A DNA stretch of 64,000 nt from NCBI RefSeq assembly GCF_001592735.1, contig NZ_LUKE01000001.1:992001-1056000 (forward strand), given 5' to 3'. The stretch is from Bdellovibrio bacteriovorus (GTDB lineage: Bacteria > Bdellovibrionota > Bdellovibrionia > Bdellovibrionales > Bdellovibrionaceae). Of the stretch, positions 52,611-61,678 are shown piece by piece. How positions within the stretch are numbered: position 1 is the first letter of the stretch; every line of letters starts with the position of its first letter. The notes beneath the pieces were generated by a model that was not told where the DNA came from, did no database searches, and saw nothing but the letters and a program-made list of their open reading frames with translations. A program made the position numbers and the translations under genes.

Positions 52611-54385
52611 AATTGATAACCACCAAAATAATTCACTGGCGACCAACTTGGAAGCGCTTTTATGAACTGTTCTTGCGGAGCCAAACTTTTAAATTCCGCA
52701 TCACCATGACGGACTTTTCCCGCACGCACTGTTAAGACGGAATAAATATTTTTGATTTTTTCTTCAGGCACCGTGAAATAGTCGACATTTAAGATCGCAA
52801 AGTCTGCGACCTTACCTGGCTGAATATCCCCTTTTACTTGCTCTTCTTTTGAAAACCACGCCGCCCCTTGAGTCAAAGCATACAATGCTTTTTCGCGCGA
52901 TAAGATATTTTCAGAACTTAGGTGTTTTAAGCCACCCACAGTTTTACCTGAAGTCATCCAGTAAAGCGCAATCCAAGGATTGTAACTAGAAACACGTGTC
53001 GCATCCGTACCTGATCCCAAAGGAATGCCCAGTTCTAAGATCCGACCGATGGGCGGCGCATTTTGGGCTTTTTTAGCGCCATAGCGCCCAACAAAATCTT
53101 CGCCTTGAAAGGCCATGCGATCTTGAATAGATATGCCGCCGCCTAACTTTTTAATTCTTTGCAGATTTTTTTCGCCGATGGTTTCCGCATGATCAATGAT
53201 GAAACGCTCAGGGAAAGGACCGCCCTCTTTTTTAAGTTCTTCCACCACACTTAAAACACGTTCGATAGATTCATCATAGGTGGCATGAATACGGAAGATC
53301 CAATTGCTTTTAAATAGCAAAGCTAAAATCGGCTTCAACTCGGCTTCCATATTCGCGGGCAAATCCGGACGAGGCTCTAAGAAGTTTTCAAAGTCCGCAG
53401 CCGCCGTGGTCAGATTTTCTCCTCCGCCCACAAGATGATACGGCACGATGTGAGAAAGTTCATGCTGCGTATGGGGCGAAATCATCTTTGTCCAGCGTTT
53501 AAAGTCCTCAAGCTCTTTACCTGGCGTGGGAGCAAACAAAAAGAAAGGCAAATTCACTGCCAATTGGTCCTGGTCATTAAGATCCTTTGCCACACGGTGA
53601 TCTTCTGGGAAATAAAACCCACCACCGCCGGCATCGATCACCGTGGTTAAACCAAAGCGGCTGAGCTCTTGAAAATAAAGGCGTGTTGAGTTTTTTTCTT
53701 CTTCCAAGCTTGCAAGCTTAGGAGCGGTCACTAAAGTTTTATATAAAATAAAGGCATTTGGTTTTGCTAATAGCATTCCAGTTGGTTTGCCGTTTTTGTC
53801 TAACTGCACTTCCCCACCCGGGAATTTAGTGTCTTTGTTATAGCCTAACTTTTTAACGGCAGCCTGATTTAAAAACCCACGTGAATAAAGATACATGACA
53901 AATAAAGGACGATCGGGAGAGGCATCATTAAGTTCTTTAAGTGTCGGGAATCTTTTTTCAGCAAATTGATAAGGCGACCATCCACCCACGACGCGAACCC
54001 ACTGATCTGCAGGTGTTCTTTGGGCTTGTTCACGGATCATCTGTAAGCCTTGCTTTAAGGACTTTACACCGTCCCAACGGAGCTCCAGTGTATAATTTAA
54101 ACCGGCGCGAATTGGGTGCGCATGCGTATCGATAAGACCTGGAATGATTGTTTTTCCTTGGGCATCGATGATACGGGTTTTTTCGCCTTGCCATTTTGTG
54201 GTTTCATTTTCGTCGCCCACGGCAACGAACTTTCCGTCTTTCACGGCAAAAGAATTTTTCATGCCTGAAGTGTGAGTGAAAACCTTGGCATTTTTAACGA
54301 TAAGATCCGCTTTTTCTGAATTTGATTTCATTAGCGGCGTACATGCGGTCATAAGCAGAGCTGAAAGGGCGATGATTGTTTTCAT
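52607..54385 (-). CDS. YtcJ-type amidohydrolase lipoprotein
   Basis: 592 residues. Lipoprotein signal MKTIIALSALLMTAC (lipobox L-M-T-A-C). The composite amidohydrolase domain follows: ADLIVKNAKVFTHTSG, IIPGLIDTHAHP with the H-x-H metal site, VIDAGGGGF, FRIHATYDESIERV and FIIDHAETIGEKNL with later His, and GSGTDATRVSSYNPW with the Asp. Family members hydrolyse amides or formamides in varied pathways; the substrate here is unknown. It would face the periplasm. The cytochrome gene is coupled downstream. Confidence 0.85.
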   Translation of the reverse strand: MKTIIALSALLMTACTPLMKSNSEKADLIVKNAKVFTHTSGMKNSFAVKDGKFVAVGDENETTKWQGEKTRIIDAQGKTIIPGLIDTHAHPIRAGLNYTLELRWDGVKSLKQGLQMIREQAQRTPADQWVRVVGGWSPYQFAEKRFPTLKELNDASPDRPLFVMYLYSRGFLNQAAVKKLGYNKDTKFPGGEVQLDKNGKPTGMLLAKPNAFILYKTLVTAPKLASLEEEKNSTRLYFQELSRFGLTTVIDAGGGGFYFPEDHRVAKDLNDQDQLAVNLPFFLFAPTPGKELEDFKRWTKMISPHTQHELSHIVPYHLVGGGENLTTAAADFENFLEPRPDLPANMEAELKPILALLFKSNWIFRIHATYDESIERVLSVVEELKKEGGPFPERFIIDHAETIGEKNLQRIKKLGGGISIQDRMAFQGEDFVGRYGAKKAQNAPPIGRILELGIPLGSGTDATRVSSYNPWIALYWMTSGKTVGGLKHLSSENILSREKALYALTQGAAWFSKEEQVKGDIQPGKVADFAILNVDYFTVPEEKIKNIYSVLTVRAGKVRHGDAEFKSLAPQEQFIKALPSWSPVNYFGGYQL

Positions 54386-54409
54386 GGTGTCTTCCGTCAG
54401 ATTTTAAAA

Positions 54410-54444
54410 ATAAAAAGGACCACCGAAGCGGCCCCTTTTTTTGA
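54410..54444 (-). terminator. Terminator of the isochorismatase-like gene
   Basis: On the minus strand an imperfect hairpin GGGGCCG...GGTCC is flanked by A7 and T5 runs (54414-54444). It separates the isochorismatase gene from the amidohydrolase gene. Confidence 0.55.
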
Positions 54445-54451
54445 TTTCTAT

Positions 54452-55153
54452 TTATTTGCCTTCTTTAGCGTTAAACATTTCAGTGGCATAGATAGCGCCT
54501 AAACCGTAAGCTCCACCGTGTTCTTTAGCGATTCCAATCACCGCATTGTAAGTAGCACCACGAGCCCAGTCACGTTGTAGTTCTAAAAGATATTGCAACC
54601 AAGTGATCGGACGAACGCCGGCTTGAATCATACGTTGCATCGACATGTCATGAGCTTCCGTTGTTACACCACCAGAGGCATCAGACACCACATAAACTTC
54701 ATATCCGTCGGCAATGGCTGATAAAGCAGGTCCTACGATACAAACCTCTGTCCAAAGACCGGCAAAAACAATTTTCTTTTTACCGTATGATTTTACGACC
54801 TTTACGACGTTATCGTCTTCCCAGGTATTCATAGTTGTACGATCAATCGGTTTTTGATCAGGGAATACCGCTTGGATTTCAGGAAAGATTGGGCCAGAGA
54901 AAGATTTTGCCGCCACAGTTGTAAGGATTGTTGGTACTTTAAAGACTTTAGCTGACTTTGCTAGAGCGACGGTGTTATTGCGAAGAGTTGCCACATCAAT
55001 AGACTTAGTAGCAAAAGCCATCTGTGGTTGGTGGTCGATAAGTACAAGGGTGTGGTTAGAAGGTGTTAAAAGTTGCGGTGCTGGTTTTGCGGCATAAACG
55101 CTAGTTGAAACCAAAACTGTCATCAATGTTGTCATAAGGCCTGTGAATTTCAT
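54452..55153 (-). CDS. Exported isochorismatase-fold cysteine hydrolase
   Basis: 233 residues from ATG 55153, six nt after GGGGAGGA; upstream codons precede that site. Signal peptide MKFTGLMTTLMTVLVSTSVYA. Isochorismatase domain with LVLIDHQPQM (catalytic Asp), the Lys region around KVPTILTTVAAKSF and AGLWTEVCIVGPALSAI (catalytic Cys), so an active nicotinamidase/YcaC-type amidase is likely. An export signal is unusual for this family. It is divergent from a LysR gene that may control it. Confidence 0.85.
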   Translation of the reverse strand: MKFTGLMTTLMTVLVSTSVYAAKPAPQLLTPSNHTLVLIDHQPQMAFATKSIDVATLRNNTVALAKSAKVFKVPTILTTVAAKSFSGPIFPEIQAVFPDQKPIDRTTMNTWEDDNVVKVVKSYGKKKIVFAGLWTEVCIVGPALSAIADGYEVYVVSDASGGVTTEAHDMSMQRMIQAGVRPITWLQYLLELQRDWARGATYNAVIGIAKEHGGAYGLGAIYATEMFNAKEGK

Positions 55154-55309
55154 AAATCCTCCCCGGATGTTTTTTTTCCAGCTTTGCTGGTGGTTATTGT
55201 TTCCCGTTGTCGGGTACAAAATGAATATCGACTGGTTTTTCTTGAAAAAAAATTAATATGTTTATATATTCTTGATAGTTTAAATTTATAATTAGAAGGG
55301 CCCCCTCCT

Positions 55310-56227
55310 ATGACAATCGACCAGCTCTTGACCCTTGAAATGATCGTGCAAAAAGGCAGTTTTAAGGCCGCTTCGGAGCATCTTTACAAGACCCAGCCCT
55401 CTTTAAGCGTCGCGATTAAGAAGCTTGAAGAAGAATTTGGCGTGACCTTATTTAATCGTGATGAATATCGTCCTACTTTGACGGAACAAGGGAAGACCTT
55501 CTATCGCTGGTCGCAAAACTGCTTAAAAACTTTCCGTGAACTTGAGGTCATCGGCAAAGAACTTGGTACGCAAGCCGTGGAACCAAAACTTGAAATCGTA
55601 TTGGATCCACTGGTAAGCCCCGATATTGTTCAACAAGTCTTTAATCTGCCTGATTCAATTCCCGGTTTCACCGAATTTACTTTCCGATCAGAAACCATGG
55701 GCATGGGAATGCAAGCCTTGTTAGATGGAACTGCTGACTTTGCCGTATCCCCAAAAGTTCGCGACGATGATAATATCGAAAGCATTCCTTTTGAAAAAAT
55801 CAAAATGGTGCCCGTGATTTCTCGTAAGCTTTATAAGTCAGAAAAGATTGATCCTCAATGGCTGAAAACCCATCGCCAGATAGTGGTTCCTAATAAAGAC
55901 GGCACCAAGTCAGACTCTAAGATGCTGTTAGAAGGTCCAAAGTGTTTTGTCGCAGACCACACGATGAAGAAAGAATTTATCTTAGGTGGTTTTGGTTGGG
56001 GACGTTTAGCTACTCACGAAATCGCCGCGGAACTGCGCAAAGGAAGTCTTATTGAAATCGACCACGAAGCCGTGCCTTCGTTTGTTCTAAAATTGCATGT
56101 CATGCGCAGTAAATTAAAACCTCTCGGGCCGGTGGCGCGTGCGATCTGGAGCAACTTTTTAGCGTGCGCGCCTGCGATGCCTGAAAACTTAAAGACAACT
56201 AAAAAGAAAACCAGAAAGAAATCTTAG
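55310..56227 (+). CDS. LysR-family transcriptional regulator
   Basis: 305 residues. The N-terminal HTH shows MTIDQLLTLEMIVQKGSFKA, then ASEHLYKTQPSLSVAIKKLE, EEFGVTLFNRD; effector domain about 90-290. The C-terminal tail is basic (TTKKKTRKKS). It is divergent from the isochorismatase-like gene with a 156-bp AT-rich shared region, the typical LysR arrangement, so that gene is its likely target. The stop overlaps that of the convergent SleB-like gene (TTAG). Confidence 0.9.
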   Translation: MTIDQLLTLEMIVQKGSFKAASEHLYKTQPSLSVAIKKLEEEFGVTLFNRDEYRPTLTEQGKTFYRWSQNCLKTFRELEVIGKELGTQAVEPKLEIVLDPLVSPDIVQQVFNLPDSIPGFTEFTFRSETMGMGMQALLDGTADFAVSPKVRDDDNIESIPFEKIKMVPVISRKLYKSEKIDPQWLKTHRQIVVPNKDGTKSDSKMLLEGPKCFVADHTMKKEFILGGFGWGRLATHEIAAELRKGSLIEIDHEAVPSFVLKLHVMRSKLKPLGPVARAIWSNFLACAPAMPENLKTTKKKTRKKS

Positions 56228-57753
56228 TTTCCGGCGATCGGCAATAGAGCTTGTTCAAAGAAGGGATGGAAGATCCCGTAATCAGGGTGACTTGCGGCTA
56301 ACTTCTTTTCTTTCCATAACTGGATACAACGAGACATTGGAAGTTTTTTTCCACCAATAGAGCCGTTCGGAACTTCTTTATAATCTTTCTTTGAAAGCTG
56401 CATATTGGAGGTGTAATAAAGCGCGGTTAAGTCCTTCGTTTTTTTACGGAAGGTTTCCCCTTGCAAGACCGCTTTGCTTGCAATACGAACGGCGTCTTTC
56501 CAGATCTGCTGCTCTTCAGCTCCTGGCAAGCTTCCCTTCCAGAAAGGTTTATCAGCGCTGCTGGGTGGGCACATCGCCATTCGGCGCGCCGGATCTTCAC
56601 GGTTCCATACGGAAAACTGATAAGACTTAAACGCGGCATTCGTGATGTCATTGCGATAATCAAGGTTTGATTCGTCCCCGTCAGAGGCAATAAAGCGAGA
56701 ACCCAAATTCGTTTGGTTTTTAAAATCCACCCGATTTAAGATCACTTTGGCGACGGTTTCTGGGTATTGTTTGCCTTTTTTAAAACAAGAAGCCATTTCG
56801 CCGTAAAGAGTTCTCGCCAAAACATCAATGGCCACCCAATCAGCACGAGTGGCATGAACGATTTGGATTGAACCATCTTCCATTTTTCGCTCTTTATACA
56901 TCACCGCTAATTTTTTTGTCGCCACACTTTCGACGATGCGATCATGATATTTACCATCCATATTTTTGTGACAATCGCCCACGTTTTTCATGATCAGCTC
57001 AAGCTGTTGCTCTGAACCCACATCCGCACTGGCCGCGGCGACGTCAAGCAATTCTTGCTCTTGGTCCTTCGGCTTATTGGCCTCACAGTTAGGATCACCC
57101 TCATCCATACTGCTGTAAAAATCACTCACGCGACTTGTTTCTTCGGCATTAATCCAACGGCCTTCTTTGTTTTTATAATAGTTGCGCCATTTAAGTTTGC
57201 TTTCACCTTCAGAAGTCAAAGCTAAGACAGCTTCATCGACTTCAATATCTTCGCCGGGATTAATGGGCTTGCAGCTCTCATTGATCAAACAAGTGATATG
57301 ATCATCATCACCCGGGGTCGCGGTGGCAATGCTATCCCCCTCCCCCGTTTTCTTAATTTTTCGAGCGTTCTGGGCAGCGACGAAAATTTTTGAATTCTCT
57401 GGGTTTCCGGGATCGTGATCTAAGGATTGTGGATCTAAGGCAAATTCAATATCTTTGCCCTTTTGGTCTTTTCCTTTGATGATGAACCACTTTTTTCCGT
57501 CCTTCATGGTTCGCATTTCTTTTAATGTGGCAAAGTCCCCAGGATAAAGTGAGGTGATCTCTTCACCCGCGTTGCCATTTTTATCGACCGCATAAACAGG
57601 AACCGTGCGCTCAAGCTTTGGCTCAATAAAAACAAGCTGTGACTTGGTCTTGGCAGCAAAAACCTGCCCACCAGAAATCAACCCAAAACTAAGAAGTAAA
57701 ATTAGGAAATATCCGAAGCTTTTCACGTACTTCTTTTCGGAAGCCGAAGTCAC
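56224..57753 (-). CDS. Exported protein with SleB-like cell wall hydrolase domain
   Basis: 509 residues. N-terminal signal or anchor helix (FGYFLILLLSFGLISGGQVFA). Residues about 45-120 look like an SH3-type wall-binding domain. A helical middle follows. The C-terminal part (about 310-440) has LARTLYGEMASCF with the Glu of the SleB/Hydrolase_2 family, VAKVILNRVDF, and YQFSVWN. SleB enzymes cleave peptidoglycan glycan strands. For a predatory organism this could act on self or prey wall. The domain assignment is by motif only. Confidence 0.72.
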   Translation of the reverse strand: MTSASEKKYVKSFGYFLILLLSFGLISGGQVFAAKTKSQLVFIEPKLERTVPVYAVDKNGNAGEEITSLYPGDFATLKEMRTMKDGKKWFIIKGKDQKGKDIEFALDPQSLDHDPGNPENSKIFVAAQNARKIKKTGEGDSIATATPGDDDHITCLINESCKPINPGEDIEVDEAVLALTSEGESKLKWRNYYKNKEGRWINAEETSRVSDFYSSMDEGDPNCEANKPKDQEQELLDVAAASADVGSEQQLELIMKNVGDCHKNMDGKYHDRIVESVATKKLAVMYKERKMEDGSIQIVHATRADWVAIDVLARTLYGEMASCFKKGKQYPETVAKVILNRVDFKNQTNLGSRFIASDGDESNLDYRNDITNAAFKSYQFSVWNREDPARRMAMCPPSSADKPFWKGSLPGAEEQQIWKDAVRIASKAVLQGETFRKKTKDLTALYYTSNMQLSKKDYKEVPNGSIGGKKLPMSRCIQLWKEKKLAASHPDYGIFHPFFEQALLPIAGN

Positions 57754-57790
57754 GACAACAAGTCTAGCTTTGTCCTTTTTGCCCTAGAAA

Positions 57791-58687
57791 CTAGACCAAA
57801 GCAGAAAGGATGCGCGCAGCTCTCGCCTCAAATAAGGGAACTTTGCCTGTTCCTTCATAGGTCCATGCCATCGAAAGCATCATCATACAAAAAGCCCCGG
57901 CCCTCATACGATAGGGATCAAAGGACATCTCTTCGGCCAAAATTTCGGTGCGACGTCGTAAGATAGATTCTAAGTTTTCCGCCGAAGGAAGTACGTCCAA
58001 AGGGTTGTACATAAATGGCGAGATCTCAAAAACCGGATCACCGATATATCCATGCGGATCAATCACTTTCCAAGAGTTACCACAAGACAGAATATTATCG
58101 TGATGAAGATCTCCATGCAAAACCACGTCGCTCGAAGACTTATGGGTAAGATCGGTATACAGAGATTCTGCTTTTTCAACTAAGTCCTTATCATAATGGC
58201 CGTGAAGTAAAGATATATGCTTCATCTCCGACAAATGCGGAAACTCGTCTGATTTATAGGGGGTAGATTGTAGGGCTTTAACCATATCGCACACAATCCG
58301 TGTGGCTTTTTCATCTTCATTATTTTGAACCAGCGTCTTTAATGTAAAACCGGGTTCTATCTTTTCCATCAAAAAAACACCCTCTGCCGAGGCGTCGGCA
58401 AATATTTTGGGGGTCACTTTAGAAAAACCATTCAGCCAATGGGTTTCTTTGGTGATTATTCCCGCATCAGGGTTCATTTTTAAAATGGCGGTGCGGTTTT
58501 GGTATTCGACTTCGGCAACAAAGCCATAGCTTAGATTTTTTACCGGCGAAATAAAACGAAAATCCCAACGTCTTTCAAATTCACTCATCAAGCCGGGCAG
58601 TTGATCGAGCCACTTCAGACCATTTTCTTTATGTACTTCAAAAATGCGGTCTTTGAATTCCGTCGGAAAATAAAAAAGGGACTTCAT
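57791..58687 (-). CDS. Aminoglycoside 6-phosphotransferase-like kinase
   Basis: 298 residues. Lobe features: FVAEVEYQNRTAILKMN with the ATP Lys, catalytic VVLHGDLHHDNIL (H-G-D-x-H-x2-N), and VIDPHGYIGDPVFEI with the D-P of the APH(6)/hydroxyurea phosphotransferase family. Members phosphorylate streptomycin-like drugs or unknown small molecules; chromosomal ones are not proof of resistance. The ATG lies inside a 28-bp palindrome (58674-58701) that also looks like a terminator of the upstream barrel gene. Confidence 0.82.
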   Translation of the reverse strand: MKSLFYFPTEFKDRIFEVHKENGLKWLDQLPGLMSEFERRWDFRFISPVKNLSYGFVAEVEYQNRTAILKMNPDAGIITKETHWLNGFSKVTPKIFADASAEGVFLMEKIEPGFTLKTLVQNNEDEKATRIVCDMVKALQSTPYKSDEFPHLSEMKHISLLHGHYDKDLVEKAESLYTDLTHKSSSDVVLHGDLHHDNILSCGNSWKVIDPHGYIGDPVFEISPFMYNPLDVLPSAENLESILRRRTEILAEEMSFDPYRMRAGAFCMMMLSMAWTYEGTGKVPLFEARAARILSALV

Positions 58688-58701
58688 ATGAAGTCCCTTT
58701 T
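58674..58701 (-). terminator. 28-bp perfect palindrome: terminator overlapping the APH start codon
   Basis: AAAAGGGACTTCAT (58674-58687) and its exact reverse complement ATGAAGTCCCTTTT (58688-58701). On the minus strand the right-hand T tract runs TTTTTTATTTT and encodes the first Phe-Tyr-Phe codons of the APH-like protein. The apparent ribosome site AGGGA and the ATG are both inside the stem. Confidence 0.75.
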
Positions 58702-58724
58702 ACTAGCTATTAGCCATGAATCAA

Positions 58725-59447
58725 CTATTGGAACGTAGTTGCAATGCTGATAGTAGCCGCTTTGTCGTTCAATTTATTACCCAATAAATCTTCATCGCGG
58801 TCTGTCGCAGTGTAAGCCGCTTCCGCCACCGTAGTGCCCATTGTGTAAGAAAGACCCGCTTTATAGTCTACATAGTTCTTGAAACCAACTTTGGCATCAT
58901 CACCGAATGTCGTGCTACCAACAGCAAGAACAAAACCCAATTTTTCATCAACCGGTTGACGCATGCTCAAACGAACATAAGTGTCCGAAGATTTTGTCCC
59001 AAAATAGTTGTCCATGTAAGAACCATCAAGACGGAATTGCTTCCAAGCAAAAGACAATTGATAGTCCGTGCTGTTGTTGCTTGAGTTTTTTACATAAAGG
59101 TAACCCGTTACTGCTGCAATAACTTTGAAATCTTCAGTGATCGCGTAAGTGTAAGAAACGGTCGGATCAAATTCATTATCACGTTCAACCACCACAGATG
59201 TCGGTGTTGAAAGATCAAAGTTTGTCGTGTCAGAACCACCAACAAACATGCTTAAACCCAAGCCAGAGCTGTGAGCATAGTCAAAAGAACCTTGAATTAC
59301 CGGCGCCCCTTTTGCTGCTTCTAAACCCAATGACGAGAACGACAATCCCCGCCAGATATAGTTAGACGCCGCAGTGACCGTCGCGCTTGTTTGTGCATAA
59401 ACATTAGTTGAAACCATCAACAACGTTGCTACTAAAAACTTTTTCAC
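58725..59447 (-). CDS. TorF/Gcw_chp-family outer-membrane protein
   Basis: 240 residues. Signal peptide MKKFLVATLLMVSTNVYA. The mature chain opens ATVTAASNYIWRGLSFS, the signature of the bacterial outer-membrane family TIGR02001/Gcw_chp, then aromatic beta strands to a C-terminal IATTFQ. Members are barrels of unknown role, in several bacteria linked to nutrient or oxygen conditions. It is followed by the palindromic terminator that holds the start of the APH gene. Confidence 0.85.
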   Translation of the reverse strand: MKKFLVATLLMVSTNVYAQTSATVTAASNYIWRGLSFSSLGLEAAKGAPVIQGSFDYAHSSGLGLSMFVGGSDTTNFDLSTPTSVVVERDNEFDPTVSYTYAITEDFKVIAAVTGYLYVKNSSNNSTDYQLSFAWKQFRLDGSYMDNYFGTKSSDTYVRLSMRQPVDEKLGFVLAVGSTTFGDDAKVGFKNYVDYKAGLSYTMGTTVAEAAYTATDRDEDLLGNKLNDKAATISIATTFQ

Positions 59448-59480
59448 TTTAATTTTCCTTTGTTTGCCGGCTTCTAAAAA

Positions 59481-61334
59481 CTAAGAAACCGTTTGAATAT
59501 CATTATTATTATTTTCTTTTTCCCCGTGAACAACAACATTGAGATCCGTCACGACCTCTTTCATCACCTTAGCTTGTGAGTTGATCTCATCCACCGTTCC
59601 AGAAATTTCTTCTGAAGAGGCGGCGTTAGATTGCACGGATTGATCTAACTGATTCATCGCCTGGCTGATTTGTTGGATCCCAACAGATTGCTCTTCACTC
59701 GCCGCTGAGATTTCTTTATTTAAGTCTGACACCTTACGAACAGACTCCACGATCTTTTTTAGAACTTCTCCGGAGTCATTGGCTTTAGCTGTCCCTTGCT
59801 CAATTTTTTCGACCGACTCGCGAATAAGAACGGCAATATCTTTAGCCGCGGAGGCTGATCTTTGCGCTAATGAACGAACCGCTTCCGCCACGACCGCAAA
59901 ACCTTTACCTTGCTCTCCCGCCCGGGCCGCCTCCACCGCGGCATTAAGGGCCAATAGATTGGTTTGGAAAGCGATATCGTCAATCACGTTGATGATTTCT
60001 TCAATTTGTTTTGAAGACTGCGAAATACCTCTCATCGATTCTAGCAAGTGATGCATTTCGGCTTCGCCTTGAGAGGCTTGTTCAGAAGAGTTTGAAGATA
60101 GCAATGCCGCTTGACGAGCATTTTCTGTATTCATCTTTACCATCGAGGTCATTTCTTCTAGCGATGCCACGGTCTCTTCTAAAGAAGCCGCGGATTGACT
60201 TGATGCTTGGGAAAGATTTTGCCCTGCCACTGATAACTGCTGAATAGATTCCGTAACCAGGTCCGTTGAAGTTCCAAGGCGGTTTGCCAAAGAGGTGATT
60301 CCATTTGAGATCAAGCGTGCCACAATCGTGACGACTAAAATCATGATCACCACGCCAATCAAAGAAATAATGACTTGAGTCCAAACCGCCGCCTTCGCCT
60401 CCGCCAAAACAGTGTCTGTTGGAGTTCTCACAACAAGAGACCACTCTTCTTCCGTGTGTCCTGCTGAAAATGGTAAGATCGCATAAAGATATTCTTTACC
60501 GTCCGCGGGATCAACACCGGTGATAACGAGCTCTGTTCCTTTGGCAATCGCGTCTTTAAACTTCTCGTTTTCAAAAGGAAAGACCGCGGGCTTCGTAATT
60601 AAAGCGTCGTCGGGATGAGAAACAAAATTTCCGGCGTGGGTAATAAGATATGCTTCCGATGTTTCATACGGTTTGATCTTCGCCACTTGCTCTTGAACCG
60701 CCTTTAGTGCAAAGTCGACACCCGCAACACCAACCGCCTTATCATTAATAATGATAGGCACCGCTGCGGAGCTCATCAAGGTGTTCACTCCTGCTACCGG
60801 ATAAATGTAGGGCTCAATCAAAGCTTCTTTTTTACGATTCAAAGGAACTAGGTAATAATCTCCTTCACCCGGATTGGCATAACCGATCAATGGCCCAAGG
60901 ATGGCTTTCCCCTTGTCCCAACTTGCATAGGGAACAAATCGTCCGGTCTTATCGCTATCGGGAGAATTTTTATATTGTTCGTCTTTACCATCCCAGGCAT
61001 TCGGCTCCCAGCCTGTCCACACGCCGATCAAATTATTGTTGTCTTTTAAAAGCTGCAGCAGAACTTCATTCTCGTCTTCACGCGAGGTGTGATTTCTGGA
61101 TTTATGATTTTTAAGAAACTGACCAAGAACTCGGGCCACGTCTAAAGCCTGATCAAGCTGACCGCGAATTTCTTGTCCTGCAAGTTTAGCCATGGACACG
61201 GTTCTTTCGTTTGCGATCTCTTTTGCATCGGCCCAATCACTTCGGGCCGTGACAATGGTCATCACTGCCATCACGACAACCGTGATCGCCAATATGGGAG
61301 CCAACATGCGAATCTGCAACGAGAACTTTTTCAT
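59481..61334 (-). CDS. Methyl-accepting chemotaxis protein with dCache sensor
   Basis: 617 residues. N-terminal helix (about 10-30), periplasmic dCache_1 sensor (about 35-320: [28 protein letters not shown]), a second helix at about 325-348 ([22 protein letters not shown]), then a cytoplasmic signalling domain with the hairpin tip [20 protein letters not shown] and [20 protein letters not shown]. It would sense a small molecule outside and act through CheA/CheW. The tail does not show a clear CheR-binding pentapeptide. ATG with AAGGACC upstream. Confidence 0.95.
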   Translation of the reverse strand: MKKFSLQIRMLAPILAITVVVMAVMTIVTARSDWADAKEIANERTVSMAKLAGQEIRGQLDQALDVARVLGQFLKNHKSRNHTSREDENEVLLQLLKDNNNLIGVWTGWEPNAWDGKDEQYKNSPDSDKTGRFVPYASWDKGKAILGPLIGYANPGEGDYYLVPLNRKKEALIEPYIYPVAGVNTLMSSAAVPIIINDKAVGVAGVDFALKAVQEQVAKIKPYETSEAYLITHAGNFVSHPDDALITKPAVFPFENEKFKDAIAKGTELVITGVDPADGKEYLYAILPFSAGHTEEEWSLVVRTPTDTVLAEAKAAVWTQVIISLIGVVIMILVVTIVARLISNGITSLANRLGTSTDLVTESIQQLSVAGQNLSQASSQSAASLEETVASLEEMTSMVKMNTENARQAALLSSNSSEQASQGEAEMHHLLESMRGISQSSKQIEEIINVIDDIAFQTNLLALNAAVEAARAGEQGKGFAVVAEAVRSLAQRSASAAKDIAVLIRESVEKIEQGTAKANDSGEVLKKIVESVRKVSDLNKEISAASEEQSVGIQQISQAMNQLDQSVQSNAASSEEISGTVDEINSQAKVMKEVVTDLNVVVHGEKENNNNDIQTVS

Positions 61335-61535
61335 TTATTATGGTCCTTAACTTTCTTATTTGGTTTGCGTATTAAATGATGGCACATACAAAAACGCTTT
61401 GACAACCGAACGCGCAAATCTAGTCAAGGTCGAGTAAACAGTTTGTAGTTCTGATTTCTCCACTGACAGTAACGATAAATAAAATCAAACCTAGGTTGAA
61501 GACAATATTGAAGAAGAACGTCGTAAGGGTTTTTT

Positions 61536-61652
61536 ATGCGATACAGTTTAGAAGAAACAGTGGCAGAACAGGAGTTTATCTATTTAGATAAAGTGCATTG
61601 TCCTATTTTTATTCATCACACGGACTATGAGCTAATAGAAATCATTCGTTGA
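61536..61652 (+). CDS. Small protein, 38 residues, uncertain
   Basis: A short frame (MRYSLEETVAEQEFIYLDK...) with AAGGG six nt before its ATG in an otherwise empty 344-bp space between the chemoreceptor and the metallo-hydrolase gene. No signal peptide or family seen. The rest of the space (61335-61535) holds only the chemoreceptor promoter region. Confidence 0.3.
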   Translation: MRYSLEETVAEQEFIYLDKVHCPIFIHHTDYELIEIIR

Positions 61653-61678
61653 TTTAGGATTTCTGAGTGTTCCTCTTT

